Below, piece by piece: positions 1 through 6,164 of a stretch of 21,399 nt of DNA; within the stretch, counting starts at the first letter, position 1, and each line of letters begins with the position of its first letter. Source of the DNA: JANNBN01 sp031385545 (GTDB lineage Bacteria > Actinomycetota > Acidimicrobiia > Acidimicrobiales > JANYDT01); assembly GCA_031385545.1 (NCBI GenBank), contig JANNBN010000109.1, forward strand, positions 1-21,399. Direction: 5' to 3'. The translations under genes were made by a program, and so were the position numbers. Under the pieces are notes generated by a model. It did not search any database and was not told where the DNA came from. It worked only from the letters and a program-made list of their open reading frames with translations.

Positions 1-2
1 CC

Positions 3-347
3 GGCGCAGTTCTGCGCGGGTACCGAATTCCGCTCTCGCTGCACCGGAAGGCGGAGCGGATCAAGTTGTCCGATTCCGTCGAACGCGGGGCGACGATCTA
101 TTGGGACGAACTGCTCCAGGACGCGATCGATCGGCTCAGCGATCAGCCGGCCGATGTTGCACCGATGCTTCCCGCGCAGACCCATCGCGCAGAGGCTGCT
201 GGTGCGACCCGCGTGCTGCAGGCTGCAATCCGAACTGATCAGGACATGAAGCTGCGCATGCTCAGACTTGATCTCGAGGAGTACACCGGCAAGGCCGTGA
301 AGCTCGAAGATCTCTGGGTCGCGCTGGTTACGGAACTGGTGAACTGA
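3..347 (+). CDS. 3' end of an unrecognised protein gene (5' truncated by window edge)
   Basis: The reading frame is open from the first complete codon in the window to the TGA at 345-347, giving about 114 residues with no upstream stop, so the true start lies outside the window. A TTG at 66 could be a start, but it has no ribosome binding site and coding character continues upstream of it. The visible part is soluble, charged and probably helical, with no membrane segment. It ends in an amphipathic stretch containing EEYTGKAVKLEDLWVALV. I do not recognise the family. The gene converges on the permease gene, whose stop lies 16 nt further on, and no strong terminator hairpin is visible in that gap. 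Confidence 0.55.
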   Translation, partial: GAVLRGYRIPLSLHRKAERIKLSDSVERGATIYWDELLQDAIDRLSDQPADVAPMLPAQTHRAEAAGATRVLQAAIRTDQDMKLRMLRLDLEEYTGKAVKLEDLWVALVTELVN

Positions 348-363
348 CTCCAGCTGCTGCGGG

Positions 364-1236
364 TCACGATAAGGCGATGGCTGCGACCCCGGCCGCGATG
401 CAGACGGCCCCCGTCACCCGCACCGCAAACCCTTCTTCTTTCAGCAGTGTTCCGGCGAACAACGCAGCGAACAGCATCGACACCTCTCGTGCCGGTGCGA
501 CCTTCGAGAGGTCTGTCGTCTTCGCTGCCTGGAGCACGAGGACATACGCGAGCGGCGAGAGAAGCCCGACGATGGCAGCCATCCGCATGTGCGTCCTGGC
601 GAACGCAACGAGATCGGTACCGTCGCGACGAACTGCGAACCACGCGATGGGCAGCGTGAGGATCACGCGCACCAGATTTGATCCGTAGTCCAAGCCGATC
701 GGCGACACCCCGAGTTCTTTGACGCTGTGGCCGTCGAGCAGCGTGTATGCCGCGATGGTCAGCCCGGTCGCAAGGCCGTATCCGACCCCCGATGCCAACT
801 TCGCGGAGCGGACGAGTCGACCGCCGGTGGCGATCAGCACCACGCCGCCGACGATCGCGAACACGCCTATGAGTCCTGTTACACCGGGCCGTTCACCACG
901 AAACCCGATCGAAGCGAAGACGGTCAGCAGCGGGGCGGTGCCGCGTGCAACCGGGTATACGACAGACAGGTCACCGACCTGATAGCCGCGCAACAGGGTG
1001 GCGAAATATGCGACATGAAGGACAGCGCTCCCGACGACGGCAGCCCATTGACCCCCGTTCCATCCGGGAATTTCGCTGACAAGCACAGGGATGCCGACCG
1101 GTGCCCACACCAGCGCCGCAACCGAAGCGCTCACCGCGCTGAACGCAACGCCGCCCGAAGCGTGCTTCGCGGCCAGGTTCCACGTGGCATGAACCAGTCC
1201 CGCGAGCAACACAAGTGCGAGCGCTGACCCGCTCAA
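364..1236 (-). CDS. DMT-superfamily (EamA-like) permease
   Basis: This is a predicted inner-membrane transporter of the drug/metabolite family, about 290 residues, which is the usual length. The sequence shows roughly ten hydrophobic segments in two EamA-like halves. The N-terminal helix contains ALALVLLAGLVHATWNLAAK, with the HATWN signature typical of this branch, and LSVVYPVARGTAPLLTVF lies in the first half. The second half has LSKVAPAREVSMLFAALFAG, the internal counterpart of the first-half signature. The substrate cannot be told from sequence. I chose the TTG at 1236 because GGGG sits 6 nt upstream and homologues begin a few residues before the first helix. A TTG at 1250 or a GTG further in are alternatives. 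The frame stays open far upstream, but that stretch is antisense to nuoC and not transporter-like. Confidence 0.8.
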   Translation of the reverse strand: MSGSALALVLLAGLVHATWNLAAKHASGGVAFSAVSASVAALVWAPVGIPVLVSEIPGWNGGQWAAVVGSAVLHVAYFATLLRGYQVGDLSVVYPVARGTAPLLTVFASIGFRGERPGVTGLIGVFAIVGGVVLIATGGRLVRSAKLASGVGYGLATGLTIAAYTLLDGHSVKELGVSPIGLDYGSNLVRVILTLPIAWFAVRRDGTDLVAFARTHMRMAAIVGLLSPLAYVLVLQAAKTTDLSKVAPAREVSMLFAALFAGTLLKEEGFAVRVTGAVCIAAGVAAIALS

Positions 1237-1527
1237 GTGATGCCCCAGCAAATCGAACTGCGGTGCTGTAATCGGTTCTGCGGGCCGGTTGCTCCGGGAC
1301 GCACCATGTACCCATCCTGCCCATTTCGGCGGGTCATGGCGCAACTGAGGGCTATGGAATTTGCGGCGATCCGAGGCGGCCGACCCGCTCCGGCGACGGA
1401 CGGTGTGCTTCCTTCCTTCGTTTCTGCTTCCGAACGCCGGATGCGCGTGATCTGTCCGCAACGATGATGAAAAAAGGCTCGCCCGAATCGCCCAGAGACA
1501 ACGCGACGGGTTGCCCCTGCGTTTGAG

Positions 1528-1566
1528 GGCAGAACACCTCCGAAATGTGCTGTGAGGTGTTCTGCC
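1528..1566. repeat. 13-bp perfect inverted repeat (possible operator or leader hairpin)
   Basis: The arms are GGCAGAACACCTC (1528-1540) and GAGGTGTTCTGCC (1554-1566), separated by 13 nt. No T-run follows on either strand, so it is not a standard intrinsic terminator. It ends about 110 nt upstream of the inferred nuoC -35 box, so it could be a regulator binding site for the nuo cluster or the permease, or a hairpin in a longer leader. Confidence 0.6.
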
Positions 1567-1677
1567 GCAGGCGCTCGCTGCGCACTGCGGCCGAAGTTTC
1601 GACGCGCTCGGTGTGATGGGCCGCAACTGTCCGAGTGATCGGGACCTCTCGGTGAAGCAGCGATCTCTGCGGGGTCT

Positions 1678-1706
1678 TTGGAGGGGCTCGTTCCGTCGCC
1701 TAGTCT
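1678..1706 (+). promoter_or_regulatory. Predicted promoter of the nuo cluster
   Basis: TTGGAG (1678-1683) and TAGTCT (1701-1706) are separated by 17 nt. The GTG start of nuoC begins 7 nt after the -10 box, where transcription would start, so the mRNA would be leaderless. The -35 match is only partial, and the call rests mainly on the -10 box, the spacing and the absence of a ribosome binding site before the GTG. Confidence 0.45.
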
Positions 1707-1713
1707 GACGCCC

Positions 1714-2487
1714 GTGTCCGTAGACGTCGCGGCTCCGCCTGCTTCCGACGCGCTCTTGCAGCGCCTCCTCGACAACCTCCTCGCCGACCTCGGCGACGCC
1801 GTGATCGAGTCCACCATCCGTGGACGAGACGCGTACGTGCGCGTCCCTGCATCGTCGTGGGCCGCAGCGGCACGGGCCGCGAAACGGGTTGGGTTCGACT
1901 ACTTCTGCTTCCTCTCGGGCATGGACTGGCTCCAGAGCCCAGTTCAAACCTCGCGTTACGAAAACATTTGGGGCGTCGCCGATGACGACGACTCGGTCGA
2001 CACAGCCGACACAGCCGACACAGACACCACAGACGACGCACCCGATGGAGAACCAGCTGACGGTGAGGTTACCGACACAACCCAAGCGAATCTCGCCGGG
2101 GCCGAGGCCGTAGCGGTTCCGGTCGGAATCCAAACGGGCCACGCAGGCGGCGAAACCCGCTTCCAGGTCATGCTCCGTCTGACCTCCTCCACCGAACACC
2201 GCAGCGTCGTATTGCGCGCCGACCTCACCGACGACAGCCCGACCGTTGCCAGCATTGCGTCCATCTACGGCGGGGCCAATTGGCACGAGCGCGAGACGTG
2301 GGAAATGTTCGGGTTCTGGTTCGACGGCCACCCGAACTTGGTGCACATCTACTTACCGGGCTCGTTCGAGGGGTACCCCCTGCGCAAGGATTTCCCTTTG
2401 CTCGCCCGCGAGGTCAAACCGTGGCCGGGCCTCATCAACGTCGAGCCCATCGCCGGCGAAGCCGACGACGAAACCCCCGAGAGCTGA
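1714..2487 (+). CDS. nuoC: NADH-quinone oxidoreductase subunit C
   Basis: NuoC (30-kDa type) is a peripheral complex I subunit that packs with NuoD near the quinone site, on the cytoplasmic side. The C-terminal half carries the family signature: NWHERETWEMFGFWFDGHPN followed by GYPLRKDFPL. FDYFCFLSGMDWL is the conserved N-terminal part. I chose the GTG at 1714 (257 aa) because it lies 7 nt after a TAGTCT box and the protein reads naturally from there; a TTG at 1678 is in frame but overlaps the putative -35 box. An Asp/Thr-rich low-complexity insertion occupies roughly residues 88-145 and makes the protein longer than usual. nuoD follows after 4 nt. No nuoA or nuoB precedes it, which is unusual. 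Confidence 0.93.
   Translation: MSVDVAAPPASDALLQRLLDNLLADLGDAVIESTIRGRDAYVRVPASSWAAAARAAKRVGFDYFCFLSGMDWLQSPVQTSRYENIWGVADDDDSVDTADTADTDTTDDAPDGEPADGEVTDTTQANLAGAEAVAVPVGIQTGHAGGETRFQVMLRLTSSTEHRSVVLRADLTDDSPTVASIASIYGGANWHERETWEMFGFWFDGHPNLVHIYLPGSFEGYPLRKDFPLLAREVKPWPGLINVEPIAGEADDETPES
1999..2025 (+). repeat. Three 9-bp tandem repeats inside nuoC
   Basis: GACACAGCC occurs at 1999-2007 and 2008-2016, followed by GACACAGAC at 2017-2025. The unit is a multiple of three and adds Asp-Thr-Ala triplets to the acidic insertion of NuoC, which looks like in-frame replication slippage. Confidence 0.85.
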
Positions 2488-2491
2488 CACC

Positions 2492-3709
2492 ATGACCGCC
2501 ACCATGCAGCCAGGCGGCGCGGATGCGTCCTTCGCGCCCAACAGCCCCGACCAGATCCGCCAAGCCGCCTACATCGCCGGCCAGGCCGCAGACATGCGGG
2601 TCAACGTCGAGCTGGAAACCGGCGGGATGACCGTCAATCTCGGTCCGCAGCACCCTGCAACGCACGGAACCCTGCGCATCATTGCCAGGCTGGACGGCGA
2701 ACAGGTCATCAGCTGCGAACCGGTCATGGGCTACATGCACCGTGGGTACGAGAAGCTCACCGAAGTCCGCACCTACCCGCAGATCACGACGCTGATCAAC
2801 CGCATCGACTGGCTGGGCAGCTTCGCCAACGAAGTGCCGTTCATCTCGGCAGCAGAAGAGCTGATGGGCATCGAAGCACCGCCACGTGCCCAGTGGATCC
2901 GCACCGCACTGTTCGAGATGAGCCGCATCGGCCACATCATCTTGTTCCTCGGCGATCTTGGTGTGCAGCTGGGTGCCATCACGCCGGTCTTCTTCGCCTT
3001 CCGCGACCGCGAGCACGTCCTCAACCAGATCGAAGCCGCAACGGGCGGCCGGTTCCACCCCAACTTCAACCGCATCGGCGGCCTGAAAGACGATCTGCCG
3101 AAGGGTTGGATCGCCGAGTCCAAGGCGGTCATGCAGAAATGCCGCGATTTCTGCGACACCATCGAACAGCTGTTGTTCGGCAACCTCATCTTCCAGAAGC
3201 GCACGCGCGGCATCGGTGTCATCCCGGCCGAAAAGGCGCTCGAGTTCGGCATGTCCGGTGCCAACTTGCGCGGCTCCGGGGTCAACTGGGACCTCCGCCG
3301 GGACGGAGTCTCCCCGCTCGCATGGAAGCACCTCGACTTCAAGGTGTTCACCCACCCGGACGGTGACTGCTTCAGCCGGTGCTGGGTTCGCCTGCAGGAA
3401 ACGCGCGAGGCCACGTACATGGTCGACCAGCTCCTCGACGGTATGCCGGCCGGGCCGATCATGGCCAAGGTGCCTCGCATCATCAAGGTCCCGGCAGGCG
3501 AAACCTACGTGTCGACGGAGAACCCACTGGGCGAGATGGGCTACCACGTGGTCAGCCACGGTGGCCTCGGTCCGTTCCGCGTCAAGATCCGCTCCGCGAG
3601 CTTCAACAACATGTCAATTGCGCCGTGGGTCATGAAGGGCGTCTACGTGCCAGATATCGTGACCATCCTCGCCTCGCTGTATTTCATCCTCGGCGACATC
3701 GACCGCTGA
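2492..3709 (+). CDS. nuoD: NADH-quinone oxidoreductase subunit D
   Basis: NuoD (49-kDa type) forms much of the quinone-reduction site of complex I next to cluster N2. The 405-residue length is normal. Visible signatures are NLGPQHPATHGTLRI (from residue 49), GYMHRGYEKL (residues 80-89), PPRAQWIR, and a C-terminal end in ILGDIDR, matching the family's invariant D-x-D/E-R end. Arg84 in MHRGYEKL aligns with Arg85 of mature mammalian NDUFS2, the residue dimethylated by NDUFAF7; a homologue of that enzyme lies at 12771. The ATG at 2492 follows nuoC by 4 nt and suggests translational coupling. The frame is open further upstream, but that part overlaps nuoC. The stop lies in a 14-bp triplicated sequence. 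Confidence 0.96.
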   Translation: MTATMQPGGADASFAPNSPDQIRQAAYIAGQAADMRVNVELETGGMTVNLGPQHPATHGTLRIIARLDGEQVISCEPVMGYMHRGYEKLTEVRTYPQITTLINRIDWLGSFANEVPFISAAEELMGIEAPPRAQWIRTALFEMSRIGHIILFLGDLGVQLGAITPVFFAFRDREHVLNQIEAATGGRFHPNFNRIGGLKDDLPKGWIAESKAVMQKCRDFCDTIEQLLFGNLIFQKRTRGIGVIPAEKALEFGMSGANLRGSGVNWDLRRDGVSPLAWKHLDFKVFTHPDGDCFSRCWVRLQETREATYMVDQLLDGMPAGPIMAKVPRIIKVPAGETYVSTENPLGEMGYHVVSHGGLGPFRVKIRSASFNNMSIAPWVMKGVYVPDIVTILASLYFILGDIDR

Positions 3710-3742
3710 TACCCGACCGCTGATACCCGACCGCTGTTACCC
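3701..3742 (+). repeat. 14-bp tandem triplication spanning the nuoD stop
   Basis: GACCGCTGATACCC occurs at 3701-3714 and 3715-3728, followed by GACCGCTGTTACCC at 3729-3742. The first copy contains the last NuoD codons and the TGA. The extra copies fill most of the nuoD-nuoH spacer (3710-3775), which holds no gene. Confidence 0.9.
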
Positions 3743-3775
3743 CGATCGCCATCCCGGAACCCCTCACCCACACAC

Positions 3776-4825
3776 ATGCTCGCGATCACCATCCCCTACT
3801 GGGGCCAGACCATCATCAAGCTCGGGGCCGTCCTCGTGGTCATCCCGGTGGGTGGCCTGCTGCTCGGTTACATGTTCCTGTTGAAGATGATGGCCCACAT
3901 GCAAAGCCGTCTCGGGCCCATGGAGGCTGGCGGGTTCCACGGCTGGTTCCAGAACATCGGTGATGCGGTCAAGTTCATCCAGAAGGAAGACATCATCCCG
4001 GCCAAGGCCGACAAATGGGTCTTCTCGCTGGCGCCGTATGTGGTGGTGATGTCCACGTTCCTGCTGTACCTGGTGATTCCCGCCGGTCCGGACGCGGTCA
4101 TCAGCGACCTCAAGGTCGGAGTCTTTTACGCGCTAGCGGTCGGGTCCATCTCGGTGATCGGCATCCTCATGGCCGGCTGGGGTTCGGCCAACAAGTACTC
4201 CTTGATGGGTTCACTGCGCGCAGCCGGCCAGCTCATCGCATACGAATTGCCGTTGGTGCTTGCCGTCATCGGTGTCATCATCCAGGCCCAGTCGATGAAC
4301 CTCAACGACATCGTCCGAGCGCAGCAGAGCTTCGAGGTCTTCGGTGTCGGCGTCGGCGGCATCCCGTTCCTGCTCACCCAGTTCGTCGGGTTCGTCATCT
4401 TCATGATCGCTGCCCAAGCGGAACTCACACAGCCCCCGTTCGACATGCCAGTCGCTGAATCTGAACTCGTAACCGGTTACATGACTGAGTACTCCGGCTT
4501 CCGCTTCCTGTCGTTCTTCCTTGGTGAAGTTGCATCAGCGTTCGCACTGTCGGCGATCGCCGCCACCTTGTTCCTCGGCGGTTGGTACGTGCCGCTGCCG
4601 ATGAAGTTCTTGCAGGAGTACCTGCCTGGTGACAACGCCTACAACGTTGCTGGCCCTGTGATTCTGCTGGTCAAGATCCTGTTCGTGTCGTTCATCATCT
4701 TCTGGGTCCGCTTCAGCTATCCGCGCTTCCGCGAGGATCAGCTCCAGACCCTGGCCTGGAAATACCTGATCCCGATCTCGATCGTCAACATCATGGCCAC
4801 CGCCGTGCTGAAGGTTGTGTTCTGA
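3776..4825 (+). CDS. nuoH: NADH-quinone oxidoreductase subunit H
   Basis: NuoH (ND1-type) is the membrane subunit joining the peripheral arm to the proton-pumping arm and lining the quinone entry channel. The 349 residues contain about eight hydrophobic helices. Family signatures visible are MQSRLGPMEAGG (the GPNRVGP region), VKFIQKEDIIPAKAD, and PPFDMPVAESELVTGYMTEY with its conserved acidic residues. The ATG at 3776 has no clear ribosome binding site, and no better in-frame start is evident. nuoE, nuoF and nuoG, which commonly sit between nuoD and nuoH, are missing here. The TGA overlaps the nuoI ATG as TGATG, implying coupled translation. Confidence 0.95.
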   Translation: MLAITIPYWGQTIIKLGAVLVVIPVGGLLLGYMFLLKMMAHMQSRLGPMEAGGFHGWFQNIGDAVKFIQKEDIIPAKADKWVFSLAPYVVVMSTFLLYLVIPAGPDAVISDLKVGVFYALAVGSISVIGILMAGWGSANKYSLMGSLRAAGQLIAYELPLVLAVIGVIIQAQSMNLNDIVRAQQSFEVFGVGVGGIPFLLTQFVGFVIFMIAAQAELTQPPFDMPVAESELVTGYMTEYSGFRFLSFFLGEVASAFALSAIAATLFLGGWYVPLPMKFLQEYLPGDNAYNVAGPVILLVKILFVSFIIFWVRFSYPRFREDQLQTLAWKYLIPISIVNIMATAVLKVVF

Positions 4826-5334
4826 TGCCGAAGCTGCCGAAGCCACCTGAAAGCGTCAGTCGGGTGGTCAATGGCCTCACCGGTGGCCTGCGTATCACCC
4901 TCAAGGAACTGTTCCAGCCCAACCAGACGGTGCAATACCCGCACGTTCGCGAAGACCCACCCACCCGGGCCCGGGGTGTCATTGCCCTCAAGGAAGAGAA
5001 CTGCACCGCTTGCATGCTGTGCAGCCGCTCGTGCCCCGACTGGTGCATCTACATCGAAGGCCACAAGGACAAGGCACCTCCCCGGCGCGAAGGCGGCAAG
5101 CCACGCACCGTGCAGGTGCTCGACCGTTTCGACATCGACTACGGCCTGTGCATGTACTGCGGCATCTGTGTTGAAGTGTGTCCGTTCGACGCGTTGTTCT
5201 GGACGCCGGAGTACGAGTACTCGGCCGTCAGCATCGCCGATCTCCTGCACGACAAGACCCGTCTCGGCGAGTGGATGCAGACAGTGCCAGAAAAGCCGGA
5301 GCTTGAAGCCGGCGCGGAAAAGAAGAAGAAGTAG
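4825..5334 (+). CDS. nuoI: NADH-quinone oxidoreductase subunit I (2x[4Fe-4S] ferredoxin-type)
   Basis: NuoI carries clusters N6a and N6b, which pass electrons to N2. The 169-residue protein shows both binding motifs: C60-x2-C63-x2-C66-x3-C70-P and C109-x2-C112-x2-C115-x3-C119-P. An N-terminal stretch (LTGGLRITLKELFQP) resembles the membrane-associated helix of the family. The C-terminus is a lysine-rich tail. Its start codon overlaps the nuoH stop. All eight cysteines are present, so the protein should be functional. Confidence 0.96.
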   Translation: MPKLPKPPESVSRVVNGLTGGLRITLKELFQPNQTVQYPHVREDPPTRARGVIALKEENCTACMLCSRSCPDWCIYIEGHKDKAPPRREGGKPRTVQVLDRFDIDYGLCMYCGICVEVCPFDALFWTPEYEYSAVSIADLLHDKTRLGEWMQTVPEKPELEAGAEKKKK

Positions 5335-5345
5335 GCTCACCCGCC

Positions 5346-5858
5346 GTGCTTGCGCAGAACATCGTCTTTTCGCTGCTCGCAGTGTCCATGGGGCTTTCCG
5401 CATTGCGGATGGTTACGACCAAGAACGTCGTGCATGCAGCGCTGTACCTCGTGATTGTGCTGGCCGGCATCGCAGCCAACTACGTTCTGCTCGCCGCTGA
5501 GTTCGTCGCCGTGGTGCAGGTGCTGGTCTACATCGGCGCCATCGTGGTGCTCTTCCTGTTCGGCATCATGCTCACCCGGTCGAGACTCGGCGAGGACACC
5601 GACCTCGACAACGACCAGCGCTGGGTTGCTGCAGCCGTCAGCGTGTTCCTGCTCGGCATCCTCGGAATCGCCCTGTGGCGGGCGTTCGGGCGCAACCCGC
5701 TCGATCTCACCAACAGCGTCGCCCGTGGCGCGTCGGGTGAGAACACAAACCGCGTCGCTGACTCGATCTTCTCCGACTACCTCATCGCCTTCGAGGTTGC
5801 GTCGGTCCTCCTGCTCGCTGCGCTCGTGGGCGCCGTCGTCGTGGCTCGCAGGGAGTAA
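5346..5858 (+). CDS. nuoJ: NADH-quinone oxidoreductase subunit J
   Basis: NuoJ (ND6-type) is a membrane-arm subunit next to NuoK and NuoA. The 170 residues form five hydrophobic segments, with the conserved third helix visible as EFVAVVQVLVYIGAIVVLFL. Its glycine in YIGAI corresponds to the pi-bulge region of TM3 known in ND6. The start is GTG at 5346, 11 nt after nuoI. A weakly hydrophobic, polar stretch near residues 115-140 is the expected variable loop. The TAA at 5856 is followed closely by nuoK. Confidence 0.94.
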   Translation: MLAQNIVFSLLAVSMGLSALRMVTTKNVVHAALYLVIVLAGIAANYVLLAAEFVAVVQVLVYIGAIVVLFLFGIMLTRSRLGEDTDLDNDQRWVAAAVSVFLLGILGIALWRAFGRNPLDLTNSVARGASGENTNRVADSIFSDYLIAFEVASVLLLAALVGAVVVARRE

Positions 5859-5864
5859 CAACAA

Positions 5865-6164
5865 ATGGTCCTCAACCAGTTTCTGTTCCTCTCAGCTCTG
5901 CTGTTCTGCATCGGTGTCTACGGCGTCATCGTTCGCAAGAACGCTGTGCTGGTGCTCATGTCGATCGAGCTCATGGTCAACGCGGTCAACCTCAATCTCG
6001 TGGCGTTCGCGTTGTACAACGACAACGTCATCGGACAGGTCTTCGCCTTGTTCGCCATCGCCATTGCAGCGGCTGAAGTCGGCGTCGGTCTTGCCATCGT
6101 GCTGCTGATCTACCGCAACCGGCGCAACGTCGATCTCGGCACGCTGTCGGAGATGAAGGGATGA
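5865..6164 (+). CDS. nuoK: NADH-quinone oxidoreductase subunit K
   Basis: NuoK (ND4L-type) is a three-helix membrane subunit that takes part in proton translocation. The 99-residue length is exactly typical. The second helix carries the conserved glutamate in VLMSIELMVNAVNLNLVAF, and the third helix has a second conserved glutamate in AIAAAEVGVGLAIVLLIY. GGGAG at 5851-5855, inside the end of nuoJ, gives a ribosome binding site 9 nt before the ATG. The stop overlaps the nuoL ATG as ATGA. Confidence 0.96.
   Translation: MVLNQFLFLSALLFCIGVYGVIVRKNAVLVLMSIELMVNAVNLNLVAFALYNDNVIGQVFALFAIAIAAAEVGVGLAIVLLIYRNRRNVDLGTLSEMKG

Larger units (their letters stand above)
1237..1713. other. Intergenic region upstream of nuoC, divergent from the permease
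   Basis: I see no convincing gene here. It contains a 13-bp perfect inverted repeat at 1528-1566, a run of six A at 1470-1475, and a probable nuoC promoter at 1678-1706. The permease promoter should also lie here on the minus strand, but I could not place it. Open frames in this stretch have no start signals and no family resemblance. Confidence 0.6.

Noticed and set aside
1470..1500. Possible intrinsic terminator on the minus strand ending in six T (A-run at 1470-1475)
   Set aside because: The adjacent GC-rich sequence does not form a convincing stem, and no minus-strand gene ends there.
1237..2346. Upstream extension of the permease frame on the minus strand, antisense to nuoC
   Set aside because: The extra ~370 residues have no transporter character and lie opposite the conserved nuoC. 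The permease homology begins only at about 1236.
2435..3559. Long minus-strand frame opposite nuoD (374 residues)
   Set aside because: It is acidic, Val/Ala/Asp-rich shadow sequence opposite a strongly conserved gene, with no motif or start signal.
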